From the NCBI RefSeq assembly GCF_001280515.1, contig NZ_LBIQ01000030.1:1240001-1304000 (forward strand): 64,000 nt of DNA, written 5' to 3'. Of this stretch, positions 25,844-34,241 are shown one piece after another. Numbering within the stretch: position 1 is the stretch's first letter; the number at the start of each line of letters is the position of its first letter. A program made the position numbers and the translations under genes. Origin of the DNA: Mangrovimonas sp. ST2L15 (GTDB lineage Bacteria > Bacteroidota > Bacteroidia > Flavobacteriales > Flavobacteriaceae). The notes beneath the pieces were generated by a model that was not told the DNA's origin, made no database searches, and saw only the letters and a list, made by a program, of their open reading frames with translations.

Positions 25844-26191
25844 TTAATGCAATACATTTTTTATTTTCTGAATCTCGTCATAAGTTAATCTCAGACTTCT
25901 TAAACTCAATTCTTGAGCATTTTTTATTGGATGATTAAAACTTATGGAATCATTCAAGGGATTAAATTTGATGTTTAGAACACCATCATGTTCAATTTCT
26001 GTAACTAATTCATTTTCTATGATTAGAATAATTCTATTTTCGGTAATGATTAAGCAATCTCTTTTTTTGTTCAAAAGGAAACTGAATAGTCCGAACATTT
26101 GATAATTCCAAAACCCTACTTCCGACTTTTTGTCAATAAATAAAATATGTTTTTCATTTGAATAGGGTTTCAAAATTATTTCTTTATCCAT
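25844..26191 (-). CDS. Hypothetical protein between kynU and kmo
   Basis: 115 residues, soluble, no signal peptide; a mostly beta pattern (EIILKPYSNEKHILFID, RIILIIENELVTEIEHDG, LNIKFNPLNDSISFNHPI) ends in a helix LTYDEIQKIKNVLH. The order resembles small PH-like or bacterial pleckstrin-type folds, but I do not recognise the family. Its start overlaps the end of kynU by 8 nt, and kmo follows after 30 nt, so it is a real member of the transcript. More AT-rich than its neighbours. Confidence 0.65.
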   Translation of the reverse strand: MDKEIILKPYSNEKHILFIDKKSEVGFWNYQMFGLFSFLLNKKRDCLIITENRIILIIENELVTEIEHDGVLNIKFNPLNDSISFNHPIKNAQELSLRSLRLTYDEIQKIKNVLH

Positions 26192-27455
26192 TTAAAATCG
26201 ATTTTAGATTTTCCACCATTCTGTAAACATCTTCAAACGAATTGTATAATGGCACTGGGGCACATCTAATTACATCAGGTTCCCGCCAATCGGCAATGAC
26301 GCCCGATTTGGTAAGTTTATCAAATAGGTTTTTATCAGCATTTTTTACTTGAATGGATAGTTGGCAACCTCTTTCTTTTGGATTCTCAGGAGTAATGATT
26401 CTGATAGTGTCTTCACCCAGTTGTTTCAAAAGAAATTCAAAATACCCTGTAAGTTTTTTTGATTTTTCGTTCAAAGCTTCGATGCCTACTTCACCAAAAA
26501 TATCTAAAGAAGCTTTGATAGCTGCCATAGATAAAATAGGAGGGTTGCTTAATTGCCAACCTTCGGCACCAGGCAACACATCAAATTCATGTCGCATGTT
26601 AAAGCGGGTTTGTTTGTTATGACTCCACCATCCTGTAAAGCGATTCAGTGATTTATCATAGGCATGTTTTTCATGCACAAACGCGCCAGCCAAACTTCCT
26701 GGGCCAGAATTTAGGTATTTATAGGTACACCAAACTGCAAAATCAGCATCCGATTCATGAAGCTTTAAATTGACATTTCCAGCACCATGGGCACAATCAA
26801 AACCAACAATACAACCATGTTTATGTCCCAAATCTGAAATGCGTTTCATATCAAAAAATTGCCCCGTGTAATAGTTTGTATTTCCAATTAATACAAGTGC
26901 AATTTCCTCACCATGTTTATCCAAAAGGCCTTCAAGGTCTTCATATCTCAAAAGTTCTTCACCTTCTCTAGGTTTCCATAAGATAAGCCCATCTTTATCG
27001 TCATATCCATGATGACGCAATTGGGATTCTACGGCATATTTATCGCTAGGGAAGGCATCACTTTCGATAAGTATTTTATATCGCTTAGTGGTAGGCTTGT
27101 AAAACGATACCATCATAAAATGGAGGTTGGCTGTTAAGGTGTTCATGACAACCACCTCAATGGGTTTGGCTCCAACAACCTTGGCCATATTTTCAGTCAG
27201 TAATTCATGATAAGGTAACCATGGATTTTTGGCTTCTGTATGCCCTTCTACTCCCAATTGGGCCCAATCATTCAATTCCTGATCAATATATTCTTTGGTG
27301 GTTTTTGGTTGAAGCCCTAAAGAGTTACCACATAAATAAACCAGTTCCTTTCCATCTTGATCCGTGGGAATATGGAACTTCTTTCGATAGTCTTTTAGAG
27401 GATCATTTTGGTCTTGTTCTTTAGCATAATCAAGACCTAGTTTGTGATTAGTCAA
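26184..27455 (-). CDS. kynU: Kynureninase
   Basis: PLP enzyme that splits kynurenine or 3-hydroxykynurenine into alanine and (3-hydroxy)anthranilate. 423 residues, normal length. Substrate/PLP signs: YLCGNSLGLQPK near residue 40, EVVVMNTLTANLHFMM (PLP phosphate), GFDCAHGAGNVNLKLH, and the PLP lysine in VWCTYKYLNSGPGSLAGAF near residue 245, then RFTGWWSHN. First gene of the upper half of the cluster (kynU, unknown, kmo, ridA), followed on the same strand by the lower half. Confidence 0.96.
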   Translation of the reverse strand: MTNHKLGLDYAKEQDQNDPLKDYRKKFHIPTDQDGKELVYLCGNSLGLQPKTTKEYIDQELNDWAQLGVEGHTEAKNPWLPYHELLTENMAKVVGAKPIEVVVMNTLTANLHFMMVSFYKPTTKRYKILIESDAFPSDKYAVESQLRHHGYDDKDGLILWKPREGEELLRYEDLEGLLDKHGEEIALVLIGNTNYYTGQFFDMKRISDLGHKHGCIVGFDCAHGAGNVNLKLHESDADFAVWCTYKYLNSGPGSLAGAFVHEKHAYDKSLNRFTGWWSHNKQTRFNMRHEFDVLPGAEGWQLSNPPILSMAAIKASLDIFGEVGIEALNEKSKKLTGYFEFLLKQLGEDTIRIITPENPKERGCQLSIQVKNADKNLFDKLTKSGVIADWREPDVIRCAPVPLYNSFEDVYRMVENLKSILNG

Positions 27456-27528
27456 TTTGTTTGTGTTTTGATTTCGGTAAAAATAAGAATTCTAATTCAA
27501 GCTATGAAGTTTTAGGGGTATCTTAAAT

Positions 27529-27668
27529 TAGGTTTGAAATTTGTATTCATAAAGAAATTACTATAGTTTGGAAACCAGAAATTTGCTTTTATTCTGGTTC
27601 TTGGACTAAGGTTTTGAAAGCCAAGAAAGGAAAAAGCGCTTCAACTGATAGTGGAAGCGCTTTTTCGA
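27529..27668 (+). ncRNA. Candidate small RNA between divergent kynU and methyltransferase genes
   Basis: A TAnnTTTG box (TAGGTTTG, 27529-27536) is followed by a hairpin at 27573-27599 (arms AACCAGAA and TTCTGGTT, loop 11 nt) and then a strong intrinsic terminator at 27631-27665. No start codon with an open frame lies between. Neither flanking gene ends here, because both start outward, so the terminator has no other client. Expected transcript about 125 nt, from about 27542 to 27667. Promoter -33 element not clear; expression untested. Confidence 0.35.
27631..27665. terminator. Strong intrinsic terminator in a divergent intergenic region
   Basis: Perfect 12-bp arms AAAAAGCGCTTC (27631-27642) and GAAGCGCTTTTT (27654-27665), loop 11 nt, with T runs both ways. 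It lies between the 5' ends of kynU and the methyltransferase gene, so it must end a transcript of its own or isolate the two promoters. Confidence 0.8.
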
Positions 27669-27752
27669 TTTATAGAGACGCGTATTGCGGAATTTTTAAG
27701 TTTATTATATTTACGCGTGTATGATGCATTTGGATGATGTAATTCTTTGATT

Positions 27753-28559
27753 ATGGAAGATTTAACAAAATATTTTGAAACTAATAAGAATACCTGGAAC
27801 AAAAAGGCTGAGGTACATTCTCAAAGTGATATGTATCAATTAAGTGATTTTAAGAAAGGGAAATCTTCATTAAATTCTTATGAACTGGAGGCTTTGGGTG
27901 ATGTGTCTGGCAAATCATTATTGCATTTGCAATGTCATTTTGGGCAGGATACCTTAAGTTGGAGTAGGTTGGGCGCTAAGTGTATGGGAGTTGATATTAG
28001 TGATAAGGCGTTAGAAATCGCAAAGCAACTCAATGATGATTTAAAACTGGATGCAGAGTTTCTCTGTTGCAATGTATTGGATACCTCAAAGTATGTGGCC
28101 TCTTTGTTTGATATTATCTTTACGAGTTACGGGGTGATAGGTTGGTTGCCGGATTTAAAACCGTGGGCGATAATGATTGCGGAGCGGTTAAAACCTAGAG
28201 GGGTTTTTTATATGGCAGAATTTCATCCTATAGTTTGGATGTTTGACTACTTGGAAAAACCTGCTGTGATAAAGTATGGATACATGCAAAAGGAAGCCAT
28301 CTATGAGGAGTATGAAGGTACCTACGCTGATACAGATTCTGAAATGATTAGCAAAGAATATGGTTGGAATCATGGCTTTGGTGAAATCATTAGCTCCCTT
28401 ACAGAGGCTGGTTTGCAGATTGAATATTTAAAAGAGCATTATGAAAGTCCCTATGATGTATTGCCAGATTTGACAGAAACTTCTTCAGGGATGTATGTGG
28501 CTAATCATCAATTATATCCATTGATTTTTGAAATAAAGGCATCAAAACCTTTGAAATAG
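27753..28559 (+). CDS. Class I SAM-dependent methyltransferase
   Basis: 268 residues from the ATG at 27753 (a TTG two codons earlier is not needed). SAM core: SGKSLLHLQCHFGQDTLSW near residue 52 (motif I with H/Q, as in a common group of uncharacterised methyltransferases), GVDISDKALEIAKQ, FDIIFTSYGVIGWLPDL near 125 and LKPRGVFYMAEFHP. C-terminal half (EEYEGTYADTDSEMISKEYGW) is typical of that group. Substrate unknown. Single gene, followed by a 349-bp gap. Confidence 0.85.
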   Translation: MEDLTKYFETNKNTWNKKAEVHSQSDMYQLSDFKKGKSSLNSYELEALGDVSGKSLLHLQCHFGQDTLSWSRLGAKCMGVDISDKALEIAKQLNDDLKLDAEFLCCNVLDTSKYVASLFDIIFTSYGVIGWLPDLKPWAIMIAERLKPRGVFYMAEFHPIVWMFDYLEKPAVIKYGYMQKEAIYEEYEGTYADTDSEMISKEYGWNHGFGEIISSLTEAGLQIEYLKEHYESPYDVLPDLTETSSGMYVANHQLYPLIFEIKASKPLK

Positions 28560-28908
28560 AAATTACTTTTTTAAATGAATTTGTAGTCCTATTTCCTTAT
28601 TTACGAGTAGTTTAAGCATTAAAATAGCATTCTGACGTCTTTTTTCGATGGTGTATTAAGGTTTGATTATCTTTAATTAGCTGTTAATCAAATTATAATA
28701 TTTTTCTCTCCAGTTAATTAATAGTGGTTCAAGCCGCAAACCTCCATGGTTTAATAAACTTCTATTAAACCTCTCAAAATTATCATGTCTTTTCATTGTT
28801 ATGCATCCTAACTAGACTTCCAAGGATTTTCTTGCTTAAAAGTGGTGTTTTATTCCCCGGTCTAATTGACTTGGCCTCATGCTATTAATCAATTAAATCT
28901 TAAAACCC
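28560..28908. other. 349-bp intergenic region upstream of the repeat protein
   Basis: AT-rich and without a coding frame I can support. It holds one perfect inverted repeat at 28748-28771 (arms GGTTTAATA and TATTAAACC, loop AACTTC), about 140 bp before the ATG of the T9SS protein. This could be an operator or a structured leader. No TAnnTTTG box is evident. Confidence 0.4.
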
Positions 28909-31398
28909 ATGAAATCACAAATTTTACTTTTAAAGCGCCAAAACTTCCAACATGTTCACTCTGAAAAAAACCTTAATGCTTTAATTAAAAAGACAATCAG
29001 ATCTTCTAAATTATTTTTTCAATTACTATTTTTTCTTTTTGTATCGATAATGTTTTCACAAGAAGACATCGTTTTTCCTCCTGAAGGAATTTCTTGTACT
29101 TCAAAGGATTTAGAACTTGTTGGGGCATCTTTACCTCCTCCAGGTAATGACCCCTGTGCTTGTGATGGAACCAGAACATTAACCCTGAAAATCTATAATA
29201 AAACCGGTTCTACCCGAACCTCATTTGCCTTTTGGGGTTACCTCCATAGGTATGATTCTAGCGGTAATGAGCTCCCTGGATCGCCTACACCTATCTTTGC
29301 TTGTGGAGGTCCAGTCCTACCCAATCAAGAAACAGAGATAACTACCGCAACAGCCATTACTGTGAGCTGTAATGAATCCTTGGAAATTACTGATTTGACA
29401 TTAGCATGGACTTCAGCCAGTCCCAACCAAACTTGTGAAGTATTATTTAATAATCCAGATGAGATCAACCCAAAATGTGGAACCTTACCCCAAATTGCGG
29501 TAGAAACTGGTGTCAATGGTGTTCTTTCAGTAACTGATGCTACGTGTACAAGTGGAGGATCCATTCAAGTGTCTCCATTCGGTGGTGTCCCGCCGTATTC
29601 TGTGCAAATTGATGGGCAAACAGGAATTACAGTCAATTCTGGTGGTTCAACAACTTTTTCCGCTTTGACAGCAGGTTCGCATACCGTAACGATTACAGAT
29701 TCAAATGCTCCCAGTGGCTGTACTAATTCTTTTAACCGTACTATTAATGCAGCTGTCGTTCCGACTACTCTCGTTCTTACAGGTAGCTCTATATGTAGTT
29801 CTAATGCTAATACGGGTGGGATTACCTCTTCGGGGTCAGAGACTGGTGTCAGTTATCAACTTTATGATAGCTCTAATGCCACAGTTCAAAGTGCACAAAA
29901 TGGAACGGGGTCTGGATTGAGCTGGAGCAACCTTCCCGCTGGTAATGGGTATTATGTAATAGGTACTGGATCATCAACTATTCCTTGTACTTCACAAAGT
30001 AACACAGTCAATGTTTCAACAGTTACCAATCCTACTGCCTTGGTTTTGACAGGTAGTTCTATATGTAGTTCGGCACCAAATACAGGGGCAATTACCTCTT
30101 CAGGGTCAGAAACAGGAGTTAGTTATCAACTTTATGATAGTTCTAATGCGACCGTTCAAAGTCCCCAAAATGGAACAGGATCTGGATTGACGTGGAGTAA
30201 TCTTCCATCTGGTAATAATTATTACGTAGTAGGTACAGGAGCATCACCAACTTCCTGTACTTCCCAAAGTAATGCAGTCAATGTCTCAACTGTGACCAAT
30301 CCAACAGCCTTGGTTTTGACAGGTAGTTCCATATGTAATTCAGCACCAAATACAGGAGTAATTACATCTTCTGGATCAGCAACAGGTGTGAGTTATCAGC
30401 TTTATGATAATTCTAATGCCGCTGTTCAAAGCCCACAAAATGGAACCGGATCAGGATTGACATGGAGTAATCTTCCATCAGGCAACGGTTATTATGTGGT
30501 AGGTACAGGAGCATCACCAACCTCGTGTACTTCCCAAAGTAATACAGCCAATGTGTCAACAGTAGCCAATCCGATTGCCTTGGTTTTAACAGGTAGTTCT
30601 ATTTGTAGCTCTAATCCGAATACAGGAGGGATTACCTCTTCAGGGTCAGAAACAGGTGTTAGTTATCAACTTTATGATAGCTCTAATGCAACTGTTCAAA
30701 GTCCTCAAAATGGAACTGGATCTGGGTTGAGTTGGAGTAATCTTCCGTCTGGAAATGGATATTATGTAATTGGCACAGGGACAATCCCAACAAGTTGTAC
30801 TGCACAAAGTAATGGTGTCAATGTTAGTTCGGTGAATAATCCTGGAACGCCGGTGGTAGGTATAAAAACTAATGCGAGCTGTTCGTCGTCATCCATTACC
30901 TTGGAAGTTACCTTTCCATTAGGAAATTATGAGTACAATAATAATGACGGTCCTTGGCAAGAAAGTACCGAATTTGTAATTGCAGCTGGAGCTGGGTATA
31001 GTATCAAGGCTCGTATAAAAGGAGGTCTCTTATGTGAATCTAATGCTGACACTTGCCAAGGAGAACAGCAAGTGGAGAAGTTAGCTTCTAACGAAATGGA
31101 GGTTCCTCAATTGGAAAGTTTGGAGTTGGCTATAAGGGAGCCTTCAATAAAGGCTTACCCAAACCCCTTCAACAATGAGGTTAATTTTAAAGTAGATGTT
31201 CCAGATAAAAGTGAAGGAGAATTGGTATTAATGAATTTGTTAGGCCAACGCGTAATGACTGTATTTTCAGGTGAAATAAAAGAGGGTAGTAATCATTATC
31301 AGGTCAATTTACCTTCATTAAATTCAAATACATTGATTTACATTTTATCCATTAATGGAGAGCGCTTTACAGGGAAGCTCGTCCAAAACAAAATGTAG
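28909..31398 (+). CDS. T9SS type A surface protein with four near-identical 90-residue repeats
   Basis: 829 residues. A long basic N-terminus (residues 1-33) precedes the signal helix LFFQLLFFLFVSIMFSQ, so the real start could be later, though no better ATG is present. Residues ~60-190 form a Cys-containing domain (GNDPCACDGTRTLTLKIYN). Residues ~195-283 are an SprB-type repeat (GVLSVTDATCTSGGSIQVS). Residues 285-644 are four 90-residue repeats starting near LVLTGSSICSS. The C-terminus is a type A sorting domain (KAYPNPFNNEVNFKV, LVLMNLLGQRV, ending GKLVQNKM). Probably an adhesin-like surface protein. Terminator at 31438. Confidence 0.88.
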   Translation: MKSQILLLKRQNFQHVHSEKNLNALIKKTIRSSKLFFQLLFFLFVSIMFSQEDIVFPPEGISCTSKDLELVGASLPPPGNDPCACDGTRTLTLKIYNKTGSTRTSFAFWGYLHRYDSSGNELPGSPTPIFACGGPVLPNQETEITTATAITVSCNESLEITDLTLAWTSASPNQTCEVLFNNPDEINPKCGTLPQIAVETGVNGVLSVTDATCTSGGSIQVSPFGGVPPYSVQIDGQTGITVNSGGSTTFSALTAGSHTVTITDSNAPSGCTNSFNRTINAAVVPTTLVLTGSSICSSNANTGGITSSGSETGVSYQLYDSSNATVQSAQNGTGSGLSWSNLPAGNGYYVIGTGSSTIPCTSQSNTVNVSTVTNPTALVLTGSSICSSAPNTGAITSSGSETGVSYQLYDSSNATVQSPQNGTGSGLTWSNLPSGNNYYVVGTGASPTSCTSQSNAVNVSTVTNPTALVLTGSSICNSAPNTGVITSSGSATGVSYQLYDNSNAAVQSPQNGTGSGLTWSNLPSGNGYYVVGTGASPTSCTSQSNTANVSTVANPIALVLTGSSICSSNPNTGGITSSGSETGVSYQLYDSSNATVQSPQNGTGSGLSWSNLPSGNGYYVIGTGTIPTSCTAQSNGVNVSSVNNPGTPVVGIKTNASCSSSSITLEVTFPLGNYEYNNNDGPWQESTEFVIAAGAGYSIKARIKGGLLCESNADTCQGEQQVEKLASNEMEVPQLESLELAIREPSIKAYPNPFNNEVNFKVDVPDKSEGELVLMNLLGQRVMTVFSGEIKEGSNHYQVNLPSLNSNTLIYILSINGERFTGKLVQNKM
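29761..30840 (+). repeat. Four in-register 270-bp tandem repeats
   Basis: Units at 29761, 30031, 30301 and 30571, each 270 bp (90 codons). The landmark AGGTAGYTCYATHTGTARYT appears at 29781, 30051, 30321 and 30591, exactly 270 apart. The copies are alike at the DNA level, differing by scattered, often silent changes, which points to recent duplication or gene conversion. Confidence 0.95.
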
Positions 31399-31437
31399 TG
31401 ATATTTTTGATTAGTAGTTTTTTGAATTAGTCTTTAG

Positions 31438-31466
31438 GGTGCCAGAAAATATCTGGCACCTTTTTT
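31438..31466 (+). terminator. Intrinsic terminator of the repeat protein gene
   Basis: Arms GGTGCCAGA and TCTGGCACC around AAATA, followed by six T. The T run touches the stop codon of the convergent msrA gene. Confidence 0.85.
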
Positions 31467-32121
31467 AATGTTCCTTTTTCAATAAAAGGGGGCACGATTG
31501 TCTTAATTGCTGCAGTCTTTTGTTTGAGACATTTCTGATGTAGGGGTTTGTGGGGTTTAGTCTTTCAAAATCTTGATGATAATCTTCGGCTACATAAAAC
31601 TTTTGAAAGGGTACAATTTCAGCAGCTATATTGGAATTTAATTTTTTGCCCCATTCTGCTTTTTTCTTTTCTGCGATTTGTTTTTGCTCGTCATTTTGAT
31701 AAAATATAATGGATCTGTATTGCGACCCTTTATCAGGACCTTGACCATTGACTTGGGTCGGATCTTGCGAACTAAAATACACCTCGACTAACTCTTCAAA
31801 GCTGATAACTTCTGGGTCATAAATGACTTCGATGGCCTCAGCATGTCCTGTTGCCCCGGTGCTTGTGGATTTGTAGCTGGGATTGTCTGTGAATCCGCCA
31901 GAATAACCTGAAATGGCTTCATCAACACCTTTAATGCTTTCATAAATAGCCTCGGCGCACCAAAAACATCCACTAGCGAAATAGGCTTTAGCTTTGCCAT
32001 TTTGAATTGGAACCTCCATAGGTGTGACTTCTAGTAATGCTTGTTTTTTTGAGTTGGATTGAGCTTTGTTTTCACAATTAAATAGGAAAATTGTCATAAA
32101 AAGGGCTACAATATGTTTCAT
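31465..32121 (-). CDS. msrA: Peptide-methionine (S)-S-oxide reductase, exported lipoprotein form
   Basis: Repairs oxidised methionine. 218 residues from the ATG at 32121, which opens a lipoprotein signal (KHIVALFMTIFLFNCENKAQ, Cys15); a start at 32163 would put 14 residues before it. Catalytic motif ASGCFWCAEAIYES near residue 51, GYSGGFTDNPSYKSTSTGATGHAEAIEV, FSSQDPTQVNGQGPDKGSQYRS and AEDYHQDF near 185. A C-terminal resolving Cys is present (LRQSCPLLLKKEH). So it works in the periplasm, on exported proteins. Single gene. Confidence 0.95.
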   Translation of the reverse strand: MKHIVALFMTIFLFNCENKAQSNSKKQALLEVTPMEVPIQNGKAKAYFASGCFWCAEAIYESIKGVDEAISGYSGGFTDNPSYKSTSTGATGHAEAIEVIYDPEVISFEELVEVYFSSQDPTQVNGQGPDKGSQYRSIIFYQNDEQKQIAEKKKAEWGKKLNSNIAAEIVPFQKFYVAEDYHQDFERLNPTNPYIRNVSNKRLQQLRQSCPLLLKKEH

Positions 32122-32198
32122 GAGATTGATTTTATTAATTGTAGTAGTCGTAAGAAAATGCATATCCTTAATTCTAAATAGTGAAAGTTTTATTAAAT

Positions 32199-32227
32199 AA
32201 AAAAGCCTTTACAAATGTAAAGGCCTT
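32199..32227 (-). terminator. Intrinsic terminator of the NIF3/coiled-coil operon
   Basis: Arms GCCTTTACA and TGTAAAGGC around AA. On the minus strand the hairpin is followed by a T run (complement of the A run at 32198-32204). Confidence 0.75.
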
Positions 32228-32249
32228 CGAAAGTATGTTGTAAATTATA

Positions 32250-33032
32250 TTAAGCTAAGCTCGCAAATAATTTTTCCATTTTCTCTTTTTGCTCATCAGC
32301 TAAAGCTGGGTCAACCAAAATTCTACCACTGTGCTCATCTGTAATGATTTTTTTACGTGAAGCAATTTCCATTTGGATTTGTGGTGGAATGGTAAAGAAA
32401 GATCCTCCTGAAGCACCTCTTTCAACAGGTACAACGGCTAAACCATTTTTTACATTTTCTCTGATTCTAGTATAAGCTTTAACCAATCTTTCTTCAATGT
32501 TTGATTTGTAGTCGTCAGACTTTTCAATCAAGGCCTTTTCTTCTTTCTCAGTTTCAGCTAAAATAGCATCCAATTCACCTTTTTTGTGCTTAAGGTGTTT
32601 TTGACGCTCTTTAAGACGGTCTTTAGTTTCAGAAATAACTTCTTTCTTTTGCTCAATTTGAGCTTTGAATTCCTTGATGTGCTTTTCAGCTAATTGAATT
32701 TCCAGTTCTTGGAACTCAACTTCTTTGGTTAAGGAATTATATTCTCTGTTATTTCTAACATTTTTTTGTTGCTCACTGTATTTTTTAATCAAAGCTTTTG
32801 ATTCTTCAATTAAATTTTTCTTGTCAGTAATTTGGTGATCAATCGATTCTAAACTAGACTCAAGTCTTTCTAATCTAGTATTCAAACCAGCAACTTCATC
32901 TTCCAAGTCACGAACTTCTAAAGGAAGCTCTCCACGAACATTTCTAATTTCATCAATACGTGAGTCGATGAGTTGTAAATCGTATAAGGCTCTTAAGCGC
33001 TCTTCTACAGTTGTTTCTTTCTTTTTTGCCAT
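32250..33032 (-). CDS. Coiled-coil protein of the C4 zinc-ribbon family, cysteines lost
   Basis: 260 residues. Residues ~20-190 are one long coiled coil (LRALYDLQLIDSRIDEIRN, LEDEVAGLNTRLERLESSLE, RNNREYNSLTKEVEFQELEI). The C-terminal domain, GGSFFTIPPQIQMEIASRK then DEHSGRILVDPAL, lines up with the zinc ribbon of the putative nucleic-acid-binding family (CxGC..LPPQ...C..CGRILY), but all four cysteines are replaced and the whole protein has none. NNREYNSLTKE is the conserved family motif. Function unknown. It follows the NIF3 gene after 3 nt, a pairing seen widely in bacteria. Confidence 0.85.
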   Translation of the reverse strand: MAKKKETTVEERLRALYDLQLIDSRIDEIRNVRGELPLEVRDLEDEVAGLNTRLERLESSLESIDHQITDKKNLIEESKALIKKYSEQQKNVRNNREYNSLTKEVEFQELEIQLAEKHIKEFKAQIEQKKEVISETKDRLKERQKHLKHKKGELDAILAETEKEEKALIEKSDDYKSNIEERLVKAYTRIRENVKNGLAVVPVERGASGGSFFTIPPQIQMEIASRKKIITDEHSGRILVDPALADEQKEKMEKLFASLA

Positions 33033-33035
33033 ATA

Positions 33036-34133
33036 TTAAAAATACTTTACTGGATTGGTTTGGGTCGTTGATAAAACGACTGCAAAATTAGTAATTTTTT
33101 TTGTAAGATAAGAGGCTAAAAGATTTTTTGTGTATTGTTCACTTTCAAAGTGGCCGATATCGCATAAAATAATTTGATTTTCAGCGGAAAAGAAGTCGTG
33201 ATATTTCAAATCTGCAGTTAAAAAAACATCTGCTTTTGCAGCCTTAGCAGCTCCTATAGCAAATGCTCCAGATCCTCCTAAAACAGCTACTTTCTTAATT
33301 GGTTTGTTGAGAAGGGTTGTATGTCGGATGCATGAAGTTTTCATTTGCTTTTTTAAAAAGGCTAAAAAGGATTCCTCATTCATTGCAGTCTCCAGTTCTC
33401 CTGCCATTCCCATACCTATATGTTGGTTCTTGTTTTCTAGTGTGACAATCTCATAGGCTACTTCTTCATAGGAATGGGTTTCAAACAATGTCTTTAAAAT
33501 GATTCCTTCAAGATGTTTTGCATATGTAACTGAAATTTGTGTTTCTTCCTCATAATGAATGGAACCCCGACTTCCTTTGGTTGGGTTGGATTGATCGTTC
33601 CCCTGGAAAGTACCAGTTCCTTCAACATTAAAACTACAGCAGTCATAATTACCAATGGCTCCTGCACCCACAGCGAATAAAGCCTGACGAAGCGTTTCTG
33701 CCTCATTTTTGGGAACAAAGGTTGTTAACTTTTTAATTGTGCCAGATTGAGGAATTAAAATTTGGTTGTTTTTTAAACCAAGTTGGTCGCAAATCATAGC
33801 GTTCACTCCTTGGAAAGAGTTGTCCAGAGCCGTATGAATCGCATATATGGCAATATCGTGTTTAATGGCTTTTAAAACAGTTCGTTCCACATAGGATTTT
33901 CCTGTAATTTTTTTTAAACCTTTAAAAATAATAGGGTGGAAGCTAACAATTAAATTACATTGTTTTTCAATAGCTTCGTCAACCACTTGTTCTAAAGTGT
34001 CTAAGGTAACTAAGATCCCTTTCAAAGGGGTGCTTGCCTCACCTACTAGTAAGCCTGTGTTATCAAAATCCTCTGCATAATGGAGAGGGGCAAATATCTC
34101 TAGGTGATTTATTACATCTTGTATGGTCATCAT
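33036..34133 (-). CDS. NIF3-family dinuclear metal centre protein
   Basis: 365 residues, the long form with an inserted PII-like domain. Metal-binding blocks: LVSFHPIIFKGLKKITG near residue 63, IYAIHTALDNSFQGVNAM near 97, and the C-terminal LTADLKYHDFFSAE (His) and ILCDIGHFESEQ (His/Glu) near 325. The first part has HYAEDFDNTGLLVGE. These proteins form toroid hexamers; some act as GTP cyclohydrolase-like or hydrolase enzymes, but the role is not settled. Cotranscribed with the coiled-coil gene. Confidence 0.92.
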   Translation of the reverse strand: MMTIQDVINHLEIFAPLHYAEDFDNTGLLVGEASTPLKGILVTLDTLEQVVDEAIEKQCNLIVSFHPIIFKGLKKITGKSYVERTVLKAIKHDIAIYAIHTALDNSFQGVNAMICDQLGLKNNQILIPQSGTIKKLTTFVPKNEAETLRQALFAVGAGAIGNYDCCSFNVEGTGTFQGNDQSNPTKGSRGSIHYEEETQISVTYAKHLEGIILKTLFETHSYEEVAYEIVTLENKNQHIGMGMAGELETAMNEESFLAFLKKQMKTSCIRHTTLLNKPIKKVAVLGGSGAFAIGAAKAAKADVFLTADLKYHDFFSAENQIILCDIGHFESEQYTKNLLASYLTKKITNFAVVLSTTQTNPVKYF

Positions 34134-34241
34134 GTTTTGAGCCTATTTTCATCAAACCTACAAAATTTTTTCAAGTGCTTGAGGATGGATTTTTTATGAA
34201 TTGGTTCATTTCAGGTGAATAAAAAATAATACTTTAGTTTC

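Noticed and set aside
29761-30840. CRISPR array or IS duplication
   Set aside because: The repeats are 270 bp, contiguous, coding and in frame, with no spacers and no transposase.
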